64,000 nucleotides of DNA from Methylotenera oryzisoli (GTDB lineage Bacteria > Pseudomonadota > Gammaproteobacteria > Burkholderiales > Methylophilaceae). A model generated the notes under the pieces. The model was not told the origin of the DNA. It saw only the letters and a program-made list of their open reading frames with translations, and did not search any database. The DNA lies in the NCBI GenBank assembly GCA_945881735.1, contig CAMCVF010000001.1, positions 124,001-188,000 of the forward strand. Direction: 5' to 3'. A program made the translations under genes and the position numbers. Below, piece after piece: positions 39,585-52,004 of the stretch; position 1 is the first letter of the stretch, and every line of letters starts with the position of its first letter.

Positions 39585-39590
39585 TATAAT
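39585..39590 (+). promoter_or_regulatory. -10 element of the leuS operon
   Basis: TATAAT lies 46 bases before the leuS ATG, with only a weak -35 candidate near 39562. It is the best promoter signal in the gap. Confidence 0.35.
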
Positions 39591-39623
39591 TTCGATATTT
39601 CTAATTTAAGACAACTAAGTTAA

Positions 39624-42161
<2,538 letters not shown>

Positions 42162-42164
42162 AAC

Positions 42165-42665
42165 TTGAATCTTTCGAATATAAACGCAACGCTATGCACA
42201 CTTTTTTTTGTAGTTATATTAGCAACCTCAACCAGTTGTGGCTTTAAGTTACGCGGATCTGCAAACATTGCTTTTGAAAGCATCTATATTCAAGGTAACA
42301 CTTTAACTATTTCAAAAAAATTGGTTGAATCGCTTAAATTAAATGATATCAAAGTGTTAAATTCGGCAGATAACGCGAGTTTACAGCTTGAGCTAATGGG
42401 CGAGGAAAACGAAAAACGTATTCTTTCCTTAAGTGGTAGCGGTTTAGTCAGAGAGTTTGAATTATTTTATCGCATTCATTACCGCACAAGACAGGCCGAT
42501 GCCGCACTTTGGAGCCCAGTGCAAACGATTGAAGCTAGACGTGATTTTTCTTACAGTGATGCCAACATACTCGCCAAACAAGCTGAAGAAAGACAATTAA
42601 ACGAAAATATGCAAACAGATGTATTAAGCAATTTAATGCGTCGTCTTTCTAGACTTAAAAAGTAA
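42165..42665 (+). CDS. lptE: LPS-assembly lipoprotein LptE
   Basis: Outer-membrane lipoprotein that plugs the LptD barrel. Signal peptide with lipobox STSC (C25), followed directly by GFKLRGSANIAFESIYIQG, the LptE signature. Length 166 aa. The start is a TTG at 42165, three bases after the leuS stop; no ATG is available before the signal sequence. It works with LptD encoded 7 kb upstream. Confidence 0.93.
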   Translation: MNLSNINATLCTLFFVVILATSTSCGFKLRGSANIAFESIYIQGNTLTISKKLVESLKLNDIKVLNSADNASLQLELMGEENEKRILSLSGSGLVREFELFYRIHYRTRQADAALWSPVQTIEARRDFSYSDANILAKQAEERQLNENMQTDVLSNLMRRLSRLKK

Positions 42666-42684
42666 TCTTGTTGTAGGCTAGCCA

Positions 42685-43698
42685 ATGCAGTTAGATTCAA
42701 ATCAACTCAACTCTCATCTGACTAAAACACTAGCCCCTTTATATGTTTTGGTGGGTGATGAACCACTGGCTCAGAGTGAATGCCTTGACAGCATTCGCAA
42801 AGCGGCGCGCAAGTCAGGAGCAGATGAACGCAATAGTTTTATTGTAGAGCGGAACTTTAACTGGCAACAAATCAACCAGTTTGCGCATGCGCTTTCTCTG
42901 TTTTCTAGCTTACGCATCTTAGAAATTATAATCCCCAGCGGCAAACCAGGTGTTGAGGGCGGCAAAGCATTAATTGAGCTGTGTGCAAACTTAATACCTG
43001 ACACCACCATCATTATTGTATTGCCAGCATTAGAGCGTGACGTTAAAAATAGCGCTTGGTTTAGCGCCTTGCAAAAAGCGGCAGTAGTCATTGATTTAAA
43101 AGAAATAGCGCCCGCTCAATTACCACAATGGCTAGCGGCAAGATTAGCACTTCAAAATCAAACAACAGATGCCATTTCACTCGCCTTTATTGCGCATCAG
43201 GTTGAAGGCAATTTACTGGCAGCGCATCAAGAAATTCAAAAGCTAGCCTTGCTGCATCCCGCTGGTGAAATTAGCCATGAAGCGATACGTGAGGCAGTTT
43301 TAAATGTATCGCGTTTTGATGCGTTTCAATTAGGTGAGGCCTTAATGGCCGGCGACACCAGTCGCGTAACGGCTATTTTGCAAGTTTTACAAGATGAAGG
43401 TGAAAACGCTGTGGCGGTGATGAATCCATTAATGTGGGTACTGCGGCCTTTGTTACGTATTAAACAGGCAGAATCACATAATGAAAACATCGCATCTGCC
43501 ATGGCCAATGCGCGTATTTATGGCGATAGACAAACACTGGTGAAGCGTGCCTTAAGCCGTTTAAGCTTGCGTCAACTGGAAGCAGCGTTGCAAAAATTAT
43601 GCGATATTGATCAAACGGCCAAAGGCATGATGCAAGGCGATGCTTGGCTTGAACTTTCCAGGCTATGCTTTGGTTTAGCCAAAGTGCGCGGGCGTTAA
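42685..43698 (+). CDS. holA: DNA polymerase III delta subunit
   Basis: Clamp-loader subunit that opens the beta clamp. Its N-terminal AAA-like domain lacks a functional P-loop (PLYVLVGDEPLAQSECLDSI at about 17-36), as normal for delta. The conserved SRFDAFQLGEALMAGD and PLMWVLRPLLRIKQ are in the middle and C-terminal regions. Length 337 aa is normal. It lies 19 bases after lptE; lptE-holA linkage is general in proteobacteria. Confidence 0.95.
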   Translation: MQLDSNQLNSHLTKTLAPLYVLVGDEPLAQSECLDSIRKAARKSGADERNSFIVERNFNWQQINQFAHALSLFSSLRILEIIIPSGKPGVEGGKALIELCANLIPDTTIIIVLPALERDVKNSAWFSALQKAAVVIDLKEIAPAQLPQWLAARLALQNQTTDAISLAFIAHQVEGNLLAAHQEIQKLALLHPAGEISHEAIREAVLNVSRFDAFQLGEALMAGDTSRVTAILQVLQDEGENAVAVMNPLMWVLRPLLRIKQAESHNENIASAMANARIYGDRQTLVKRALSRLSLRQLEAALQKLCDIDQTAKGMMQGDAWLELSRLCFGLAKVRGR

Positions 43699-43745
43699 TC
43701 ACTCAAATTTAACCTAGCTAGTCTAGTGCTTAGCAAAACCGTATA

Positions 43746-45011
43746 ATGTCTTTTATGGATATTAAAAATTACATGCAAACGGTTGGTATTAACGCGCGTG
43801 CCTCATCACGCCTCATGGCAGCAGCCGAGACCAGCACTAAAAACCAAGCACTAATCTATATTGCCAGTGCTATCTTGCGCGAAAAATCGGTATTAATTGC
43901 AGCTAACCAGCAAGACTTAGCCGCCGCGCGTGCCAACGGTTTAGATGATGTAATGTTAGATAGATTAACGCTATCAGAAAAATCGATTCTGACCATGGCT
44001 GAAGGCTTGCAACAAATTGCTAATTTAGCCGATCCAATTGGAGAAATGAGCAATCTTAAATACCGCCCAAGTGGTATTCAAATCGGGCAAATGCGTGTGC
44101 CATTAGGTGTAATAGGTATTATTTATGAGGCACGTCCGAACGTAACAGTAGACGCGGCTGGACTTTGTATCAAGTCAGGCAATTCTTGTATTTTGCGTGG
44201 TGGAAGTGAAGCGATTCACTGTAATCAGGCATTATCAAAACTAGTGCACGAAGGCTTAGAAAAAGCAGGTTTGCCAACATCGGCGGTACAAGTGATTGAA
44301 ACGACTGACCGTGCAGCCGTGGGCGAGTTAATCACCATGAAACAATATGTGGATGTGATTGTGCCACGAGGCGGCAAAGGTTTGATTGAGCGCATTTCGA
44401 ATGATGCCCGCATTCCTGTGATTAAACATTTAGATGGCAATTGTCATGTATATATTGACGATCAAGCCGATTTTTCTAAAGCATTGCCTGTTTTAGAAAA
44501 TAGCAAAACACAGCGTTTGGGCACTTGCAACACGGCAGAATCATTGCTGATTGCACGCTCAGTGGCAAAGGATATGCTACCAAAATTAGCCGCCATGCTC
44601 ACTGAAAAAGGCATTGAGATTCGTGGCTGTTTGGAAACATTAGCTTTGGTAGCTAATGCTAAACCTGCTACGGATGAAGATTTCTATACGGAATACTTGG
44701 CCGCTATTATTTCTTGTAAAGTCGTTGATGGCTTAGAAGAAGCCATTACGCATATCAATCAACATTCTAGCCAACATACTGAAGCGATTGTGACTGAAAA
44801 CTACACCAAAGCCAGACGCTTTTTACGCGAAGTGGATTCTAGCAGTGTGATGGTAAATGCCTCTACACGTTTTGCCGATGGCTTTGAATATGGCTTAGGT
44901 GCAGAAATCGGTATTTCTACCGATAAGTTGCATGCGCGTGGCCCAGTAGGTTTAGAAGGCCTCACTTCACTTAAATATATCGTACTTGGTGATGGCCAAG
45001 TACGTCGCTAA
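43746..45011 (+). CDS. proA: Gamma-glutamyl phosphate reductase
   Basis: Second step of proline synthesis: glutamyl-5-phosphate to glutamate-5-semialdehyde with NADPH. The aldehyde dehydrogenase fold has the catalytic cysteine in [12 protein letters not shown], the family motif [20 protein letters not shown], and the end [27 protein letters not shown]. Length 421 aa is normal. A second in-frame ATG lies four codons in. proB is not in the window. Confidence 0.96.
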   Translation: MSFMDIKNYMQTVGINARASSRLMAAAETSTKNQALIYIASAILREKSVLIAANQQDLAAARANGLDDVMLDRLTLSEKSILTMAEGLQQIANLADPIGEMSNLKYRPSGIQIGQMRVPLGVIGIIYEARPNVTVDAAGLCIKSGNSCILRGGSEAIHCNQALSKLVHEGLEKAGLPTSAVQVIETTDRAAVGELITMKQYVDVIVPRGGKGLIERISNDARIPVIKHLDGNCHVYIDDQADFSKALPVLENSKTQRLGTCNTAESLLIARSVAKDMLPKLAAMLTEKGIEIRGCLETLALVANAKPATDEDFYTEYLAAIISCKVVDGLEEAITHINQHSSQHTEAIVTENYTKARRFLREVDSSSVMVNASTRFADGFEYGLGAEIGISTDKLHARGPVGLEGLTSLKYIVLGDGQVRR

Positions 45012-45020
45012 TTTTAAGTT

Positions 45021-45662
45021 ATGCGGCTCATAGGGCTTTTGGGTGGGACATTTAACCCCATCCATTTTGGCCATTTACGCATGGCACAAGAACTAGCCGA
45101 AGTACTTAGCTTGGATGAAGTGCGCTTTATTCCTTCCGCCAATCCACCTCACAAAACAGCACCAAGCGTCTCTGCTAAACATCGTGCCAATATGGTGCAA
45201 TTAGCTGTTGAAAACAATCCACTTTTCAAACTAGACACCCGTGAGCTACAGCGAATTGGCGCATCCTATACAATAGATACCTTAACATCGCTACGTCATG
45301 AGTTGGGTAATAATGTGGCTTTATGCTTAATGATGGGCAGCGATGCGTTTACCAAGTTAAACTCGTGGCACCGCTGGCAAGAGTTGCTAAATTTTTGTCA
45401 TCTTATTTTAGTACAAAGGCCGAATAACCGAACAAAGCAACCTTTAGTTAAAGAACTGGAGTCTATCTTACATCAGCACTACACACAGCATAGTGAGGAT
45501 TTGACTTCGTATGCTGCTGGCTATATTCACATGCAAGCGATTACAGAATTAGATATTTCCTCAACCACAATTAGGGAAACTTTTAAAAGAAAATTAATGC
45601 CGCGTTACTTAATGCCCGAAACGGTAATTAACTATATTCAAGCAAATCAGTTATACGTTTAA
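45021..45662 (+). CDS. nadD: Nicotinate-nucleotide adenylyltransferase
   Basis: Makes deamido-NAD from nicotinate mononucleotide and ATP. The N-terminal nucleotidyltransferase motif GGTFNPIHFGHLRMA and the C-terminal DISSTTIRE motif are both intact. Length 213 aa is normal. It follows proA by 9 bases. The genes rsfS and rlmH that usually follow nadD in proteobacteria are absent; a strong terminator comes instead. Confidence 0.95.
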   Translation: MRLIGLLGGTFNPIHFGHLRMAQELAEVLSLDEVRFIPSANPPHKTAPSVSAKHRANMVQLAVENNPLFKLDTRELQRIGASYTIDTLTSLRHELGNNVALCLMMGSDAFTKLNSWHRWQELLNFCHLILVQRPNNRTKQPLVKELESILHQHYTQHSEDLTSYAAGYIHMQAITELDISSTTIRETFKRKLMPRYLMPETVINYIQANQLYV

Positions 45663-45676
45663 AAGTTGTTAAAGAA

Positions 45677-45710
45677 AATATAAAAGCCTCCAATTGGAGG
45701 CTTTTATATT
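45677..45710. terminator. Bidirectional terminator between nadD and the PEP-CTERM gene
   Basis: A perfect 15-bp stem AATATAAAAGCCTCC / GGAGGCTTTTATATT with loop AATT lies between convergent genes. Confidence 0.93.
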
Positions 45711-45742
45711 AAAAAAACTAAGACCATTGATTTAAAAATTAA

Positions 45743-46384
45743 TTATTTGGCAGCTTTTGCTTTGTTACGACGACGTGCAATACCGAAAGCTCCTAATGCA
45801 GAAGCCAATAGAGGCAATGCAGCTGGGACTGGTACAGCGCTAACACCAATCACGTAGTCATCATAATCTCCATCTAAATCACCGCTGTCGTTAAAGCCGA
45901 TCAGGAACTGATATGGTAAGCCTGTAGCTGCATCAATGTAACTGCCATTATTTAAGATGTATGCGATCTTATTAATATTATCACCAATGTTTGAAGCACT
46001 AACGCCTGTTGTTGTATCGTTAAAGCCAAAATTGATTGCACCTGCTGAAACAGCGAACTCAAATGATTGACCAACAGTTACACTGCCAGGATCTACGTTA
46101 ATTCCCGATTCAGTTACGTCAGTGCCGTTTGCTACATAGAAGTTAACATCTTTAGCTTCTGCACCTAAGAAAGTTGCTCTGAAAATTGCGGCTTCATCAA
46201 TTGAAAGCGTGCCAAAATTACCACCTAATGCACCAGTAATAACATCATGCGCTCCAGTGGGAGAGTAGGTGCCTTCAACTGTTGTAAAAAAAACTGGACC
46301 AGATACATCTAATGACAACGTGGCTGCTTGAGATGACATTGATGCTAAAATAAAACCTAACGCTACTAAAAAATTTTTCATCAT
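45743..46384 (-). CDS. PEP-CTERM-type sorted extracellular protein
   Basis: Secreted protein of 213 residues with signal peptide about 2-21 (ending SMSSQA). A beta-rich body has no recognised enzyme motif and is poor in cysteine. The C-terminal sorting signal is VPVPAALPLLASALGAFG followed by IARRR: the short VPxP motif, one hydrophobic helix and a basic tail. Such tails are processed by exosortase; no exosortase or EPS genes are in the window. Two adjacent ATG codons start the frame, preceded by an AGGG site. It is transcribed alone. Function is unknown; proteins of this class usually end up in the matrix or on the cell surface. Confidence 0.88.
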   Translation of the reverse strand: MMKNFLVALGFILASMSSQAATLSLDVSGPVFFTTVEGTYSPTGAHDVITGALGGNFGTLSIDEAAIFRATFLGAEAKDVNFYVANGTDVTESGINVDPGSVTVGQSFEFAVSAGAINFGFNDTTTGVSASNIGDNINKIAYILNNGSYIDAATGLPYQFLIGFNDSGDLDGDYDDYVIGVSAVPVPAALPLLASALGAFGIARRRNKAKAAK

Positions 46385-46584
46385 GAACCCTAATTCAAGT
46401 TTAAAAACTGAGCTTACTTAAACTTATTTGTTAAATATTTAAACATTATAAAAACATAATAGGCAGGTAGGTAATTCGCGTCAATAGCCCGTATGGGCTA
46501 ACACTGAATAATCGGTAGATAAAATATTTAATAATATTCTAATCTATTGATTTAAAAGATTAACTGATGTTTATAGATGGCCAT

Positions 46585-47199
46585 CTAAATGTTAATTCTA
46601 TTAATTGAATATAATTTCTTTTCAATACTAGCAATATTGTCACTAGCGCACTGCATTTGTGAGTCTATAAGATTCGCAACCCAGCCTTTTATGGGGCAAT
46701 TACGTGCTTTAATTGATTCAATTGTGAGTAGCGCATGGTTGATACAACCAAGTTTTATGCCAACCACCACTATTATAGGGATGTTTAATGCCTTTGCCAA
46801 ATCCGCAATATCGTTTGAATTGTTTAAAGGCACCAAAAAACCGCCAGCACCTTCTACAATCACTATATCTGCGAGCTTGCATAACTCGTCAAACGCTTGC
46901 TTGATTATCGTAATCTCTATTGTTTTGCCTTCAAGATCAGCGGCGATATGTGGCGCGATAGCTTCTTTAAAACTATACGGATTGGTTAGCTCGCGCGGGA
47001 CTTTAATATTGCTGGCAGCTTCTAGTTTTAGCACATCATCATTGATCCACTCGCCGTTTACCCAATCGCATCCAGCAGCTACAGGCTTCATGCCAACCAC
47101 CTTGTAGCCTTGCGCAACATATTGCTTTATCAACTTGCAAGCAATATAGGTTTTACCTATGCCAGTATCAGTACCAGTAATAAAAAATGCTTGTTTCAT
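46585..47199 (-). CDS. bioD: Dethiobiotin synthetase
   Basis: ATP-dependent ring closure of DAPA with CO2 to dethiobiotin. The P-loop is GTDTGIGKTY near residue 8, the substrate loop MKPVAAGCD is near residue 38, and the nucleotide motif EGAGGFLVPLN is near 115. Length 204 aa is slightly short but complete. It is the last gene of the bioB-F-H-C-D operon, 10 bases after bioC. Confidence 0.95.
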   Translation of the reverse strand: MKQAFFITGTDTGIGKTYIACKLIKQYVAQGYKVVGMKPVAAGCDWVNGEWINDDVLKLEAASNIKVPRELTNPYSFKEAIAPHIAADLEGKTIEITIIKQAFDELCKLADIVIVEGAGGFLVPLNNSNDIADLAKALNIPIIVVVGIKLGCINHALLTIESIKARNCPIKGWVANLIDSQMQCASDNIASIEKKLYSINRINI

Positions 47200-47209
47200 G
47201 GGTGACGCA

Positions 47210-48088
47210 CTACTTATAGGTTTTAAAGGTAATAGGCGAAACGCCGATACCTAAATCTTGCTTTGCTTCTGATTTCCAAGCATGCCCATATACCACTTCA
47301 AATGTGGCTGGTAGTTTGCCATCTGCTCTAAACTGCTCATAATTTTGTGCTAGTTTTTGTAGAAAGCCACGCCCTTGTAAGACGCGTGCGCGGCCTTCTG
47401 TTGCGTTTTGCGCGCCAATTGCTTTTAAATCTCGCATTAAAGCTTTTACATCGTCATAAGTTAGTGTGTAATGCTCAACATCCAGCACTGGCGAGCTAAA
47501 ACCAACACGGGTTAAGGCATCGCCAATATCATGCATGTCGATAAAACGGCTGACGTGTGTATTGCCGTTATTAGTGGCAGTACGCAACTCTTTTAGTGTA
47601 TCTGGCCCAAACGTACTAAACATTAACAAGCCATTAGGCTGCAAAACGCGGGCTATTTGGTTGAATGCTCCATCTAAATCATTGCACCACTGCAAAGCTA
47701 AATTTGACCACACCATGTCAAGGCTACTGTTAGCAATTGGCAAGTCCTCAATATCGGCACAGATTAAATTTTTTTGCTTAAAGAACCTGCTTAACAGTGG
47801 CTGTTGTTGATGCGTTTTTTGCAACATGCCAAGCGCAATATCCAGCGACACTACTTGCGCGCGGTCAAACTTTTTTTGCAGTGCAAAGCTACCATGTCCT
47901 GTGCCACAACCTGCATCGAGTATCATTTGTGGTTTAATTTTAACTAAATCTAGGCGGCTAAGCATCTCTGTACGAATCAGTTTTTGCAAGATGGCAGCAG
48001 CGTCATAAGTCTTTGCGGCGCGATTAAACGATGCGCGCACGCGAGCTTTATCCAAATAATAGTTATCTTGCACTTTCAAATCTGACAT
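47210..48088 (-). CDS. bioC: Malonyl-[ACP] O-methyltransferase BioC
   Basis: SAM methyltransferase that caps malonyl-ACP and starts pimeloyl synthesis on fatty acid enzymes. The N-terminal VRASFNRAAKTYDAAA is diagnostic for BioC, SAM motif I is LDAGCGTGHGS, and motif III is near FSTFGPDTLKEL. Length 292 aa. It lies 10 bases before bioD and follows bioH, which removes the methyl cap this enzyme adds. Confidence 0.95.
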   Translation of the reverse strand: MSDLKVQDNYYLDKARVRASFNRAAKTYDAAAILQKLIRTEMLSRLDLVKIKPQMILDAGCGTGHGSFALQKKFDRAQVVSLDIALGMLQKTHQQQPLLSRFFKQKNLICADIEDLPIANSSLDMVWSNLALQWCNDLDGAFNQIARVLQPNGLLMFSTFGPDTLKELRTATNNGNTHVSRFIDMHDIGDALTRVGFSSPVLDVEHYTLTYDDVKALMRDLKAIGAQNATEGRARVLQGRGFLQKLAQNYEQFRADGKLPATFEVVYGHAWKSEAKQDLGIGVSPITFKTYK

Positions 48089-48104
48089 TAAGGGCTATTT
48101 AAAA

Positions 48105-48869
48105 TTAAGGTTCTAAAAATTGATTCATTGCGGCAATAAATTGTTCTGAATGAGAAAGAAAAGGCGCATGCGCGCTACCAGATATCACGCGCAAAAAACC
48201 GCGTGGAAGTTGTTGCATCATCCAATGTGCCGCTTGCACAGGGGCTAATGTATCGCGATCGCCATGGATAAGTAAGGTGGGCTTGCGAATATTGGCAATC
48301 TCATCGCGTAAATCGGTATCAAGCAAAATCTGCAAAGCTCGTTGCAAGGTGGTTTGTGTGGGTGTTGGCCGTGTTTCAAAGCTGGCACGCAATTGCTTGA
48401 GCGTGCTACGTGCATCATCGGCTTTCATGCATTGAAGGGTTAAAAACTGCAATATAGTGGCTTTGTAATCGCTATTCACGTTTTCTGCAAAGGTCTCAAA
48501 ATTACTGGGGTCTATACCAGCATCCCAGCCATCTTTATCTACAAAGCATGGCGTTGAGCCGACCAAAACCAAGCGTCTAATACGGTCTGGCTGGTTTAGC
48601 GCGATACGCTGCGCCACCAAACCACCCAGCGACCAGCCAAGCACATCTGAAATACCCGGAATCACCTGTGCCACTTCATCGGCAAGTGCATGCAAATGAT
48701 AGGGCTCAATCGGGCGGCTATTACCCATGCCGGGCAAATCCACCAAATACAACATATATTGCGCCGATAATTTTTTAATCAGTGGCTGCCAAACTCCGCT
48801 GTGCATACCCCAGCCATGCAGCATAACCAATGGTTGGCCCTGGCCAATTATTTCAACATATGCGCTCAT
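48105..48869 (-). CDS. bioH: Pimeloyl-[ACP] methyl ester esterase BioH
   Basis: Alpha/beta hydrolase that cleaves pimeloyl-ACP methyl ester and ends chain elongation for biotin. The nucleophile elbow is GWSLGG with S80, the acid Asp is in HGDRDTLAP, and the base His is in SGSAHAPFLSH. Length 254 aa is normal. Its start overlaps the bioF stop by 4 bases. Presence of bioH beside bioC shows the BioC-BioH pimelate route. Confidence 0.94.
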   Translation of the reverse strand: MSAYVEIIGQGQPLVMLHGWGMHSGVWQPLIKKLSAQYMLYLVDLPGMGNSRPIEPYHLHALADEVAQVIPGISDVLGWSLGGLVAQRIALNQPDRIRRLVLVGSTPCFVDKDGWDAGIDPSNFETFAENVNSDYKATILQFLTLQCMKADDARSTLKQLRASFETRPTPTQTTLQRALQILLDTDLRDEIANIRKPTLLIHGDRDTLAPVQAAHWMMQQLPRGFLRVISGSAHAPFLSHSEQFIAAMNQFLEP

Positions 48870-50074
48870 ACGGTTTCTAAACTTTCAGTTATCAACTTTT
48901 CAGCCTCGTTAATCGCATTCGCTAATCTTAATACATCGTCAACAGAATGAGCTGCCGATAAAGAAATACGAAGCCGCGCCGTTTTCATTGGCACCGTGGG
49001 CGGGCGTATAGCTGGCACTAAAATACCTTGCGCTTGCAAGTACTCACTTAAGGCCAAAGCCTCACGGTTACCGCCAATGACTAAAGGCTGAACGGCGGTA
49101 TCAGATGGCAATAACTGCCAATTTTTTAAATCTAAATTCGCTTTAAGTATGGAAATTAATATGCGTAAATGTGCGCGCAAATCATTACCGTTTTCAATTA
49201 ATGTTACCGCTGCCGACAATGTCGCTGAAAGAGCAGGCGGCGCTGGCGTTGAATAGACATAGCTATTAGCTTTTTGAATCAAGTAATCAATCACAACCTG
49301 CTCGCCTGCCACAAATGCACCGGCAACACCTGCTGCCTTGCCTAACGTAGCCATCATAATAATGCGTGGCGATTTTAACTTAAGGTGACTTAAACTACCC
49401 TTGCCATGCTCACCCAAAACGCCAAAACCGTGTGCATCATCGATATAAAGATAGGCGTCATACTTTTCGCACAAGGCTAAATATTCCGCTAACGGCGCAA
49501 TATCGCCATCCATACTAAAAACGGCGTCTGCCGCAATTAGCTTATGGTTTGCCGTGCTTTCTTTAAGCAACTTTTCTAGTGCAATCACATCGTTATGCGC
49601 AAATCGATGAAACGCGGCGCGTGATAAATAAGCGCCTTCGTTTAAACAAGCATGATTTAATTTGTCAGCAAAAATTGCATCATGCCTACCCATTAATGCG
49701 CCAATCACACCAATATTAGCCATGTAACCATTCGAAAATAATAGCGCAGCGGGCATTTCTACAAACTTTGCTAACTGTTTTTCTAATGCATCGTGAAAGC
49801 GATGATGACCTGTAATTAAGTTAGACGCACCGCTACCCACACCAGAATCGCCAGCCGCTTTTTGCATGGCAGCAATTAGCTCTGGGCAATTCGCCAAACC
49901 TAAATAATCATTGCTGCAAAACGATAAAAAATGTGTATCGTTAGCAATAATATGCTCAGCTTGAGGCGAGTCCAACAATCTGCGCTGACGCAATAAACCG
50001 TCTGCTTTACGCTGAATAAGCTCTTTTTGTAAGCCAGAAAACAGGCTCAACACTTGATTTGATGACGCAAACAT
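48866..50074 (-). CDS. bioF: 8-amino-7-oxononanoate synthase
   Basis: PLP enzyme that joins pimeloyl thioester and L-alanine. The PLP lysine K246 is in MATLGKAAGVAGAF, the phosphate site region is SNGYMANIG, and the cofactor Asp/His pair is IDDAHGFGVLG. Length 402 aa. It lies 21 bases after bioB and overlaps bioH. The gene for the next step, bioA, is not in the window. Confidence 0.95.
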   Translation of the reverse strand: MFASSNQVLSLFSGLQKELIQRKADGLLRQRRLLDSPQAEHIIANDTHFLSFCSNDYLGLANCPELIAAMQKAAGDSGVGSGASNLITGHHRFHDALEKQLAKFVEMPAALLFSNGYMANIGVIGALMGRHDAIFADKLNHACLNEGAYLSRAAFHRFAHNDVIALEKLLKESTANHKLIAADAVFSMDGDIAPLAEYLALCEKYDAYLYIDDAHGFGVLGEHGKGSLSHLKLKSPRIIMMATLGKAAGVAGAFVAGEQVVIDYLIQKANSYVYSTPAPPALSATLSAAVTLIENGNDLRAHLRILISILKANLDLKNWQLLPSDTAVQPLVIGGNREALALSEYLQAQGILVPAIRPPTVPMKTARLRISLSAAHSVDDVLRLANAINEAEKLITESLETV

Positions 50075-50095
50075 TGCTTAAATTAAACTTGATGG

Positions 50096-51130
50096 TTATA
50101 TTTTGTTAATGCCAAGTTTGTCGAATAGTTTTTTATCTGTCGTCGCTTGTGGATTGCCCGTCGTCAGTAGTTTTTCACCATAGAAAATACTATTCGCGCC
50201 CGCTAAAAAGCATAACGCTTGAATGCCTTCGCTCATACTTTGGCGGCCTGCAGACAAACGCACAAAACTATTTGGCATGGTAATACGCGCGGCGGCAATG
50301 GTGCGTACAAACTCAATCGGGTCTAATTCCTCGGTGCCATGCAATGGCGTGCCTTCAACTTGCGTTAGCAAGTTAATTGGCACGCTCTCAGGCGGCTTTT
50401 CCATATTAGCCAGTTGCGCCAATAAGCCAGCGCGCTGATTGCGCGACTCACCCATGCCGATAATACCACCACTGCATACATGAATATCCGCATTTCTAAC
50501 GCGGCTTAAAGTATCTAATCGGTCTTGATAAGTGCGCGTGGTAATCACATCACCATAAAACTCTGGTGCGGTATCTAAATTATGGTTGTAATAATCCAAA
50601 CCGGCTTCCTTTAACTGCTCAGCTTGGCCCTCTTTTAACATGCCTAAAGTGGCACAGGTTTCTAAGCCCATCGCTTTTACTTCTTGAATCATTTTCAATA
50701 CCGGCTCCAAGTCACGCTGTTTTGGGCCACGCCAAGCGGCACCCATACAGAAACGACTAGCGCCATTGTCTTTGGCCTCTTGAGCAGCCGCTAGCACCTC
50801 GCCCAACCTCATTAATGGCTCGTTTTCCACTTCAGTATGGTAGCGCGCGGCTTGTGGGCAGTAGCCACAATCCTCACTACAGCCACCCGTTTTAATCGAC
50901 AAAAGCGTACTGACTTGAACCGCATTAGGGTCAAAATTGGAACGATGAATGGTTTGCGCTTGATGCATCAAATCACTAAATGGCAGCTCAAATAAAGCCA
51001 CAATCTCAACTACACTCCATCGATTAGGAGTATTGGCCTCCGCATCACTTTGGCATGCGCGACGTTTCAATGTGTCTATCTTAATAACAGACTCTGACTC
51101 TTGTGTTTGCTGTTTAATCGTTTCAAGCAT
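50096..51130 (-). CDS. bioB: Biotin synthase
   Basis: Radical-SAM enzyme inserting sulfur into dethiobiotin. The SAM [4Fe-4S] cysteines are C84, C88 and C91 in [10 protein letters not shown]; the second cluster ligands lie in the CMGAAWRGP and CATLGM segments. Length 344 aa includes a 35-residue N-terminal extension before [16 protein letters not shown] good Shine-Dalgarno AAAGGGA precedes the ATG (51137-51143). First gene of the biotin operon. No BirA operator of the E. coli type was recognised in the 112-base gap to divergent comF. Confidence 0.96.
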   Translation of the reverse strand: MLETIKQQTQESESVIKIDTLKRRACQSDAEANTPNRWSVVEIVALFELPFSDLMHQAQTIHRSNFDPNAVQVSTLLSIKTGGCSEDCGYCPQAARYHTEVENEPLMRLGEVLAAAQEAKDNGASRFCMGAAWRGPKQRDLEPVLKMIQEVKAMGLETCATLGMLKEGQAEQLKEAGLDYYNHNLDTAPEFYGDVITTRTYQDRLDTLSRVRNADIHVCSGGIIGMGESRNQRAGLLAQLANMEKPPESVPINLLTQVEGTPLHGTEELDPIEFVRTIAAARITMPNSFVRLSAGRQSMSEGIQALCFLAGANSIFYGEKLLTTGNPQATTDKKLFDKLGINKI

Positions 51131-51242
51131 GATGCATCCCTTTGATAATACTTAGATTTGGCTTATATTTGATAGTACGCGGATTTTAAAATGGCTAATT
51201 AATTAGAATATTGATGATGGAATTATAAGCTGTAAAGACAAT

Positions 51243-51992
51243 ATGAGGCAAATAATAAACAACTGGTTAAAAAATAGTCACTTGTCAAAATTAAAGTTTT
51301 TTTCTGCAACTGTTTTGCGCGAAAACTGCTTTTTATGTGCCGCCAGTCGGATTAAAAATCATGGATTATGCGAAGCCTGTTTGAAAGATTTACCTTGGTT
51401 ACCCGCCAACAGTTGTACAAAATGCAGCTTAAGCTCTGGCGGACAAGTTTGCGGCAGTTGCCTAAGCACACCTCCCTATTTTGACGCCACCCACGCTGTG
51501 TTTTTATATAATTATCCAATCGATGCCTTGATTCAACGCTATAAATATGGCGATACAGTTAGCTTAAGCCATACTTTTGGGCAACTTATGAGCGAAAAAA
51601 TTTGTTTGGTTAATAGCCAAGAAAATATAGATTTAATGATTCCCATGCCGATGCATCCAACGCGATTAAAACAACGCGGCTTTAACCAGGCGCTTGAAAT
51701 AGCTAAAGTCACCAACCAAGCTCTTAACAAAAATAACAAAACAAAATTAGATTACAAAAGCGTCAAACGCCAAACCTTAACCCCGCCCCAAGCCAGTTTA
51801 CCGCTTAAAAAACGCGTTAAAAATATCAAAGGCGCATTTATGGTGAATGCTGACTTTAGTGGCAAACGTATCGCCATTGTGGATGATGTAATGACAACTG
51901 GCGCTAGCTTAAACGAGCTAGCTAAAACCTTAAAACAAGCAGGCGCAACACATGTAGAATGCTGGGTAATTGCACGTACTCTGCCTCACTAA
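51243..51992 (+). CDS. comF: ComF family phosphoribosyltransferase-like protein
   Basis: Homologue of ComF/GntX, needed for DNA uptake in naturally competent bacteria. An N-terminal zinc-ribbon-like cysteine array (ENCFLC, LCEAC, CTKC, CGSC at about residues 27-80) precedes a type I PRTase domain with the PRPP loop IAIVDDVMTTGASLNEL near the C-terminus. Length 249 aa. Together with type IV pili in the same window it hints at competence, but no comEA or comEC is here. It is divergent from bioB and 12 bases before trmL. Confidence 0.9.
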   Translation: MRQIINNWLKNSHLSKLKFFSATVLRENCFLCAASRIKNHGLCEACLKDLPWLPANSCTKCSLSSGGQVCGSCLSTPPYFDATHAVFLYNYPIDALIQRYKYGDTVSLSHTFGQLMSEKICLVNSQENIDLMIPMPMHPTRLKQRGFNQALEIAKVTNQALNKNNKTKLDYKSVKRQTLTPPQASLPLKKRVKNIKGAFMVNADFSGKRIAIVDDVMTTGASLNELAKTLKQAGATHVECWVIARTLPH

Positions 51993-52004
51993 GATACATA
52001 AAAC

